NCBI GenBank assembly: GCA_913776795.1
Contig: CAJYRH010000020.1
Span: 1 to 11,583 of the forward strand
DNA length: 11,583 nt
Reading direction: 5' to 3'
Source of the DNA: an uncultured Pseudorhodoferax sp.
GTDB lineage: Bacteria; Pseudomonadota; Gammaproteobacteria; Burkholderiales; Burkholderiaceae
The notes under the pieces are model-generated. The model was not told where the DNA came from. It ran no database searches and worked only from the letters and a program-made list of their open reading frames with translations. The position numbers were made by a program, and so were the translations under genes. This document shows, one piece after another, positions 7,192-11,583 of this stretch (position 1 is its first letter; every line of letters begins with the position of its first letter).

Positions 7192-8190
7192 ATGAAACGC
7201 CTCGTGCTCAAGACCCTCGTCGCCGCTGCTGCCATCGTTGCCTTCGGCGCCCAGGCGCAGGACACCCGCACCATCAAGTTCGCCACGCAGAACCCCAAGG
7301 GCCACCCGCTGGTGATGGGCATGGAGAAGTTCGCCGAGATCGTGGCCGCCAAGTCCGGCGGCAAGCTCAAGGTCAACCTGTTCCCTGGCGGGACGCTGGG
7401 CAGCGACCAGGCCAACGTGTCGGCCATCCAGGGCGGCACGCTGGAGATGGCGACCATGAACTCGGGCATCCTCGCAAGCCAGGTCAAGGAGTTCGCGGTC
7501 TACGACTTCCCGTTCATGTTCGGCAGCAACGCCGAGGCCGAGGCCATCGTCGACGGACCGTTCGGCAGAAAGCTGCACGACAAGCTCAAGGACAAAGGCC
7601 TGATCGGCCTGTCGTATTTCGAGCTGGGCTTTCGCGACATCACCAACAGCAAGCGCCCCATCACCAAGGTGGAGGACCTGGCCGGTCTGAAGCTGCGCGT
7701 GATCCCCAACCCGATCAACGTGGACTGGGTCAAGGCGCTGGACGCCAACCCGACGCCGCTGCCCTTCCCCGAGGTCTACGCCGCCATGGAGCAAAAGGCC
7801 ATCGACGGCCAGGAGAATCCGGTCACGGTGATCAATGCCAACAAGTTCTACGAGGTGCAAAAGCACGTGGTGTTGAGCCACCACCAGTACAACCCGCAGT
7901 CGGTGCTGATCAGCAAGAAGTTCTGGGACAGCCTGCCGCCGGCGCAGCAGAAGATCGTCGCCGACGCCGCCGCCGAGGCGACCAGGTACCAACGCCAGCA
8001 GGCGCGCGAGCAGGTCGCCATCGCACTGGACAACATGAAGAAGAACGGCATGCAGGTGACCGAGCTGCCGCCCGCCGAGCTGGCCAAGCTGCGCGACAAG
8101 ATGCGCCCCGTGACGGCCAAGCACGCCGTGACGGTGGGCCAGGACGTGGTGGCCGAGCTGCAGGCCGAACTGGCCAAGGTGCGCAAGTAG
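7192..8190 (+). CDS. dctP: TRAP transporter periplasmic substrate-binding protein (DctP-type)
   Basis: This 332-aa solute-binding protein delivers the substrate to the membrane subunits encoded just upstream. A Sec signal peptide is clear (MKR, a hydrophobic core, then AQA-Q, with cleavage after about residue 23). The family core is well kept: FATQNPKGHP (30-39), FPGGTLGSD (64-72), GFRDITNSKRPI (146-157), LAGLKLRV (163-170) and the run from NPTPLPFPEVY to AIDGQENP (186-210). By comparison with Haemophilus SiaP (Arg127, Arg147, Asn187), Arg148, Arg169 and Asn209 should contact the substrate, with Arg169 binding a carboxylate. The ligand is therefore probably an organic acid. Its identity is not given by the sequence, but the dehydroquinase gene 8 bases downstream points to a quinate/shikimate-type compound. 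A ribosome-binding site, CTGGAGAGA, lies just before ATG 7192. Confidence 0.96.
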   Translation: MKRLVLKTLVAAAAIVAFGAQAQDTRTIKFATQNPKGHPLVMGMEKFAEIVAAKSGGKLKVNLFPGGTLGSDQANVSAIQGGTLEMATMNSGILASQVKEFAVYDFPFMFGSNAEAEAIVDGPFGRKLHDKLKDKGLIGLSYFELGFRDITNSKRPITKVEDLAGLKLRVIPNPINVDWVKALDANPTPLPFPEVYAAMEQKAIDGQENPVTVINANKFYEVQKHVVLSHHQYNPQSVLISKKFWDSLPPAQQKIVADAAAEATRYQRQQAREQVAIALDNMKKNGMQVTELPPAELAKLRDKMRPVTAKHAVTVGQDVVAELQAELAKVRK

Positions 8191-8198
8191 GAAGCCGC

Positions 8199-8645
8199 AT
8201 GAAGATCCTCACGCTGCACGGCATCAACCTCAACATGTTCGGCAAACGCGACCCGAAGACCTACGGCACGGCCACGCTGGCGGACATCGACGCGCAACTG
8301 GCCGCGCTTGGCCGGGAACTGGGCGTGGAGGTCGAGTGCTTCCAGAGCAACTTCGAAGGCGCGATGGTCGAGCGCATCCACGCCGCCCACACCGAGGGCG
8401 TGGACGCCATCGTCATCAACGCCGGCGCCTGGACCCACTACAGCTACGGCATCCGCGACGCGCTGGCCATCCTGCAGTGCCCCATCGTCGAGGTGCACAT
8501 GTCCAACGTGCACGCGCGCGAGGCCTTCCGCCACCATTCGGTGCTGGCCGAGGTCGCCCAGGGCCAGATCGCCGGCTTCGGCGTGGACAGCTACCTCCTC
8601 GGCCTGCGCACGGCCGTCACGCACGCCCAGGCGCGCCAGGGCTGA
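8199..8645 (+). CDS. aroQ: Type II 3-dehydroquinate dehydratase, probably catabolic
   Basis: This 148-aa protein is a type II dehydroquinase, a cytoplasmic enzyme (usually dodecameric) that interconverts 3-dehydroquinate and 3-dehydroshikimate. The active-site residues known from the Mycobacterium tuberculosis enzyme are all present one residue earlier: Arg17 and Tyr22 in the mobile loop (GKRDPKTYG), Asn74 and His80 (NAGAWTHYS), Glu98 and His100 (VEVHMSN), Arg107 and Arg111 (AREAFRHHS). The N-terminal motif HGINLNMFG differs from the common HGPNLNLLG of biosynthetic enzymes. Its ATG is 8 bases after the binding-protein stop, and AGGAAG spans that stop. Placement in a regulated transporter operon, rather than beside accB or other shikimate genes, suggests use of imported quinate- or shikimate-like compounds on the way to protocatechuate. 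That role is inferred; the enzyme identity is firm. Confidence 0.94.
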   Translation: MKILTLHGINLNMFGKRDPKTYGTATLADIDAQLAALGRELGVEVECFQSNFEGAMVERIHAAHTEGVDAIVINAGAWTHYSYGIRDALAILQCPIVEVHMSNVHAREAFRHHSVLAEVAQGQIAGFGVDSYLLGLRTAVTHAQARQG

Positions 8646-8651
8646 CCCCTT

Positions 8652-8665
8652 CCAGCCGGAGCTGG
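8652..8665 (+). terminator. Short hairpin after the dehydroquinase gene
   Basis: CCAGC and GCTGG form a perfect 5-bp stem around the 4-base loop CGGA, starting 7 bases after the stop codon. No U-run follows, so it is at most a weak or factor-dependent terminator for the TRAP operon. Confidence 0.3.
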
Positions 8666-8764
8666 CGGGCGGCCTGCGGCGCGCTTACAACGCAAGATGT
8701 AAAAACCGACCCTGACCGCGGGGCAGGCTGCCAAATTGTTGCGCCGGCGCGTTGGTATCTTGAG

Positions 8765-8783
8765 AATAATCCGGTCAAGACCG
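8765..8783 (+). promoter_or_regulatory. Possible -10 element and small dyad upstream of the DUF4394 gene
   Basis: In the 162-base gap before the DUF4394 gene, AATAAT (8765-8770) matches the -10 consensus at five of six positions. It is directly followed by the perfect dyad CGGTC-AA-GACCG (8772-8783), which would cover the transcription start. I find no -35 hexamer at a normal distance; TTGCGC at 8739-8744 is 20 bases away. A 10-bp self-complementary sequence, GCGCCGGCGC, lies at 8741-8750. This gap holds no gene and is the only room for a promoter of the right-hand gene block. Confidence 0.3.
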
Positions 8784-8807
8784 AGACAAATCCCGTTGGA
8801 GCGCGCC

Positions 8808-9701
8808 ATGTCTTTTCCGTTTTCCCGTCTTCGCCTGAGCCTTGCAGCGCTGGGCGCCACCGTCCTGCTGGGCTGCGCCAGCCTGCCGGAGCCCGTCGGC
8901 GAACTGCGCAAGGAAAACGTGTTCGCCGTCACCGCCGGCAACGAGCTCATCAGCTTCAACGCCGGCCAGCCCCAGCGCGTGCTGAGCCGCAAGCCCGTCA
9001 CCGGCCTGGGTGCGGGCGACGCGCTGGTGGGCATCGACTACCGCGTCTCGCGGGGCGTGCTGTTCGCGCTGTCGCGCCAGGGCCGGCTGTACACGCTGAA
9101 CACCGGCACCGGCGCGCTCACGCAGGTGGGTTCGGCACCGGCGGTGCTGCCGCTCGCCGGCCCGCTGTTCGGCTTCGACTTCAATCCCGCGGCCGACCGC
9201 ATCCGCGTGGTCGGCGAGGGCGGGCAGAACCTGCGCCTGCATCCCGACACCGGCGCGGTCGTCGACGGCAACCCGAACGTGGACGGCGTGCAGCCCGACG
9301 GTGCGCTGGCTTATGTGGCCGGCGACGTGAACTTCGGCAAGGCGCCCGCCATCGTCGCGGCCGGCTACACCTACAACAAGCAGGACGAGAAGATCACCAC
9401 CAATTACGCCATCGACCGGCGCCTGGGCGTGCTGGTGATGCAGGGTTCCAAGGAAGGCACGACGCCCGTGGTCTCGCCCAACACCGGCCAGCTGCGCACC
9501 GTGGGCCCGCTGGGGCTGGGCGAGCTGACCGATGCCACGCTGGACATCGCCGACGTGTCGAATGCGGCCTTCGCAGCCGTGCGCACCCCTGGCGACGCCA
9601 GGACCAAGCTCTACCAGGTCGACCTGGACACGGGCCGCGCGCGCTTCGTCGGCACCGTGGCCGACGGCGGGCCGCTGCTGGGCATGGCCATCGAGCCCTG
9701 A
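8808..9701 (+). CDS. DUF4394-domain lipoprotein
   Basis: This 297-aa predicted lipoprotein starts at ATG 8808, with GGAG 6 bases upstream. The signal has basic residues (RLR, 7-9), a hydrophobic core and the lipobox VLLGC with Cys23. The next residues are Ala-Ser, which favours transport to the outer membrane. The rest is one DUF4394 domain with its typical short repeats: VGIDYRVSRGVLFALSRQG (74-92), LYTLNTGTG (94-102), FGFDFNPAADRIRVV (121-135), GQNLRLHPDTG (139-149), YTYN (187-190) and LYQVDLDTG (268-276). The pattern of residue-rich turns between strands suggests a beta-propeller-like fold. The biochemical role of DUF4394 is unknown to me. The gene is 27 bases upstream of the cupredoxin-like gene on the same strand, so the two are probably co-transcribed. 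Confidence 0.88.
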   Translation: MSFPFSRLRLSLAALGATVLLGCASLPEPVGELRKENVFAVTAGNELISFNAGQPQRVLSRKPVTGLGAGDALVGIDYRVSRGVLFALSRQGRLYTLNTGTGALTQVGSAPAVLPLAGPLFGFDFNPAADRIRVVGEGGQNLRLHPDTGAVVDGNPNVDGVQPDGALAYVAGDVNFGKAPAIVAAGYTYNKQDEKITTNYAIDRRLGVLVMQGSKEGTTPVVSPNTGQLRTVGPLGLGELTDATLDIADVSNAAFAAVRTPGDARTKLYQVDLDTGRARFVGTVADGGPLLGMAIEP

Positions 9702-9728
9702 ACGGCGGGCGTCGGGCGGAGGGTTCCC

Positions 9729-10340
9729 ATGCGCACGGTGCGTTTGCGGGCCGGCTGGCTGCTGGCGATGGCGGTGCTGGCCGGCGCCGCTGCGGCCGGC
9801 ACCGTTGAGGTCACGGTGCAGGACAGCGCGGGCAAGCCGCTCGCCGGGGCCGTGGTGTTTCTTGAATCGCGCGAGGCGCGCGCCCTGGCCAAGCCCGTGG
9901 AGGGCGCCGAGATCGCGCAGCGCGCCAAGCGCTTCGAGCCCGAGGTGACGGTGGTGACGGTGGGCAGCTCCGTCACCTTCCCGAACCAGGACACGGTGCG
10001 CCACCACGTCTATTCGTTCTCGCCGGTCAAGACCTTCGAGCTCAAGCTGTACATCGGCACACCGGCGAACCCCGTGGTGTTCGACAAGCCCGGCATTGCC
10101 GTGCTGGGCTGCAACATCCACGACCAGATGACGGCCTGGGTGGTCGTCGTCGAGACGCCGTACTTCGGCCGCAGCGCCGCCAACGGACAGGTGGCGCTGG
10201 GCCGCGTGCCGGCCGGCAGCTACCGGCTGCGCGTGTGGCATCCCGGCCTGGCCGTCGGCGCGCCGGCCGCCGACCAGGCACTGTCGGTGGGTGCGGCCGA
10301 CCAGGCCACCGTGTTCAAGCTCGCCGGCGTCACGCCATGA
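9729..10340 (+). CDS. Periplasmic cupredoxin-like protein with carboxypeptidase-regulatory-like fold (annotated elsewhere as methylamine utilization protein)
   Basis: This 203-aa exported protein starts at ATG 9729 after a strong GGAGGG. The signal peptide covers about residues 1-23. After it comes a strand pair typical of carboxypeptidase-regulatory-like Ig domains (VEVTVQDSAGKPLAGAVVFL, 26-45). The middle, about 70-142, is plastocyanin-like: VTVGSSVTFPNQDTVRHHVYSFS holds a ligand His (92 or 93), and GCNIHDQM holds Cys128, His131 and Met134. The C-x2-H-x2-M spacing is that of amicyanin rather than plastocyanin (C-x2-H-x4-M). A complete type 1 copper set is thus present, supporting copper binding and electron transfer or redox sensing. 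The C-terminus (GQVALGRVPAGSYRLRVWHP, 153-172) returns to the Ig-like pattern. No methylamine dehydrogenase genes are nearby, so that name is doubtful. The stop overlaps the start of the GGDEF gene (ATGA). Confidence 0.88.
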   Translation: MRTVRLRAGWLLAMAVLAGAAAAGTVEVTVQDSAGKPLAGAVVFLESREARALAKPVEGAEIAQRAKRFEPEVTVVTVGSSVTFPNQDTVRHHVYSFSPVKTFELKLYIGTPANPVVFDKPGIAVLGCNIHDQMTAWVVVVETPYFGRSAANGQVALGRVPAGSYRLRVWHPGLAVGAPAADQALSVGAADQATVFKLAGVTP

Positions 10341-11583
10341 AGGCACGCGCCTGGCGTGCGTGGGCCCTGCCCGGCGGCCTGTCGTCCCGCATCGTGCTGC
10401 TCTCCCTGGTGCTGCTGCTCGTGGTGCAGGCGGCGGTGTTCAGCGTGGTGCGCATCGCCATCGAGCAGAGCGCGCGCCGCCAGGTCGCGCAGGAGCTGCG
10501 CGTGGGCGAGCGCGTGTGGCTGCGCCTGCTGGAGCAGAACGCGCAGAAGCTCAACCAGGGCGCGTCGCTGCTGGCGGCCGACTATGGCTTTCGCGCGGCC
10601 GTTGGCAGCGCCGACCTGGACACCATCGCCTCGGCACTGGAAAACCACGGCGCCCGCATCGGCGCCACGGCCACGGCACTGCTGGACACGCAGTTGCAGC
10701 TGCGTGCCGTCGCCGAGGGCCAGGACGCCGGCGCGCTGCACTCGGTGCTGGACGGCCCGTTGCGCGCACTGGCCGACGACGCAAACGCCTACCGCATCGC
10801 GCTGGTCGGCGGCCAGGCCTTCCAGTTCGTGCTGGTGCCCATGCGCGCACCCGTGGTCGTGGGCTGGGTGCTGATGGGGTTTCCGCTCAACCAGCAGCTG
10901 CTGGAAGACATGCGCGCGCTGTCGGATGTGCAACTGGCCTTGTTCGGCCGCCAGCCGGACCAGCCGCCGCGTGTGCTGGCCACCACGCTGGCACCCTCGG
11001 CGCTGCAGGCCTTGCAGGAGGCCGGCGGGCAGCCCGCCGAACTGCAGCTGGACGACGACATGCTGCTGGCGCGCCAGGTCGAGCTCGACACCAGCGCCGA
11101 CACCTCCGTCTACACCGTGCTGCTGCGCTCGGTGAACGAGAGCATGGCGCCCTTCCACCAGGCCCAGGTCGCGCTGGCCTGGATCACGGCGCTGGGCGTG
11201 CTGCTGTTCGGCGCCGGCAGCGTGGTGACGGCGCGGCGCGTGACCACGCCGCTGCGCGCGCTCGTGTCGGCCGCCGGCGCGCTGGGACGCGGGCAGTACG
11301 ACCAGCCCTTGGACCACACCGCGCGGCGCGACGAGATCGGCGGCCTGGCGCGCGCCTTCGACACCATGCGCGTGGACATCGCGGCCCAGCAGGCCGAGAT
11401 CCGCCGCCTCGCCTATTGGGACCGGCTGACTGGCCTGCCCAACCGCGCGCGTTTCCGCGAGGCGGTGGACCAGGAGATCGCCCGGCGCAGCGCCGACGCC
11501 ACGCCGCGTGGCCTGGCGGTGCTGATGCTGGACCTGGACCGTTTCAAGCACGTCAACGACGTGATGGGCTATGCGCTGGGAGA
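10337..11583 (+). CDS. Membrane-bound sensor-HAMP-GGDEF protein, 3' end beyond window
   Basis: The frame is open from ATG 10337 to the window end (415 codons). Predicted order: transmembrane helix about 18-40; a periplasmic domain about 41-278 resembling the double-Cache sensor of GGDEF and kinase proteins (LLAADYGFRAAVGSADLDTI, then ALENHGARIGATATALL); a second helix about 279-299; HAMP about 300-352 (TPLRALVSAAGALGRGQYD, RRDEIGGLARAFDTM); then the start of a GGDEF domain (AYWDRLTGLPNRARF, 359-373; MLDLDRFKHVNDVMGYALG, 397-415). The first metal-binding Asp region of GGDEF is intact. The GGDEF signature itself, and a possible EAL domain after it, are outside the window, so synthesis versus breakdown of cyclic-di-GMP cannot be decided. 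The start overlaps the cupredoxin-like gene by ATGA, so expression is coupled and the copper protein is a candidate partner of the periplasmic sensor domain. Confidence 0.9.
   Translation, partial: MKARAWRAWALPGGLSSRIVLLSLVLLLVVQAAVFSVVRIAIEQSARRQVAQELRVGERVWLRLLEQNAQKLNQGASLLAADYGFRAAVGSADLDTIASALENHGARIGATATALLDTQLQLRAVAEGQDAGALHSVLDGPLRALADDANAYRIALVGGQAFQFVLVPMRAPVVVGWVLMGFPLNQQLLEDMRALSDVQLALFGRQPDQPPRVLATTLAPSALQALQEAGGQPAELQLDDDMLLARQVELDTSADTSVYTVLLRSVNESMAPFHQAQVALAWITALGVLLFGAGSVVTARRVTTPLRALVSAAGALGRGQYDQPLDHTARRDEIGGLARAFDTMRVDIAAQQAEIRRLAYWDRLTGLPNRARFREAVDQEIARRSADATPRGLAVLMLDLDRFKHVNDVMGYALG

Noticed and set aside
6646..8124. Long minus-strand open frame across the TRAP genes (492 codons)
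   Set aside because: It is antisense to clearly identified dctM and dctP. Its composition is typical of a reverse-frame shadow, and it has no ribosome-binding site or family motif.
9729..10340. Naming the cupredoxin-like gene as a true methylamine utilization gene
   Set aside because: Only the copper motif resembles amicyanin. No methylamine dehydrogenase or maturation genes are in the window, and its neighbours point to signalling.
8775..10346. Long minus-strand open frame across the DUF4394 and cupredoxin-like genes (523 codons)
   Set aside because: Its His/Gln/Arg-rich product has no recognisable domain, while the plus strand carries two genes with signal peptides and conserved motifs.
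10220..11551. Long minus-strand open frame opposite the GGDEF gene (443 codons)
   Set aside because: The plus-strand frame encodes HAMP and GGDEF motifs without interruption. The reverse frame is His/Gln-rich shadow sequence.

Overview
The window reads as chromosomal DNA of a high-GC betaproteobacterium, most likely Burkholderiales and probably Comamonadaceae. This is inferred from the strong G/C preference at third codon positions, the TetR-regulated TRAP transporter joined to a type II dehydroquinase, and the cupredoxin-like protein coupled to a GGDEF protein. No database search was possible. I see no insertion sequence, phage gene, CRISPR array, tRNA or rRNA. Coding density is high, and no gene-free stretch exceeds about 165 bases.

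Left part (1-3050). The 3' half of an outer-membrane phospholipase A gene (pldA) runs rightward and ends tail-to-tail, with a 32-base overlap, against a leftward block. Read in its own direction, that block holds a 124-aa protein of unknown function, a small secreted protein, a CNNM/CBS/CorC-type membrane protein and a lipoprotein. The last two are joined by a TTGA stop/start overlap.

Middle (3051-8645). A divergent intergenic region with a perfect 6+6 bp dyad leads into dbpA, an ATP-dependent RNA helicase with the 23S rRNA-binding C-terminal domain. Next comes a co-directional catabolic cassette: a TetR-type regulator, then TRAP transporter genes in the order small membrane subunit, large membrane subunit, binding protein, then a type II 3-dehydroquinate dehydratase. 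Related 20-bp imperfect palindromes lie over the regulator's start codon and just upstream of the transporter. This suggests that the regulator controls both itself and the transporter-enzyme operon. The cassette probably imports a cyclic polyol carboxylate of the quinate/shikimate type and feeds it toward protocatechuate, but the substrate is inferred only from the neighbouring enzyme.

Right part (8646-11583). A DUF4394 lipoprotein, a periplasmic cupredoxin-like protein with an amicyanin-spaced type 1 copper site, and a membrane-bound sensor-HAMP-GGDEF protein (cut by the window end) lie on one strand with tight spacing. The last two overlap by ATGA. This looks like an envelope-sensing module wired to cyclic-di-GMP, and it is the most interesting part of the window.
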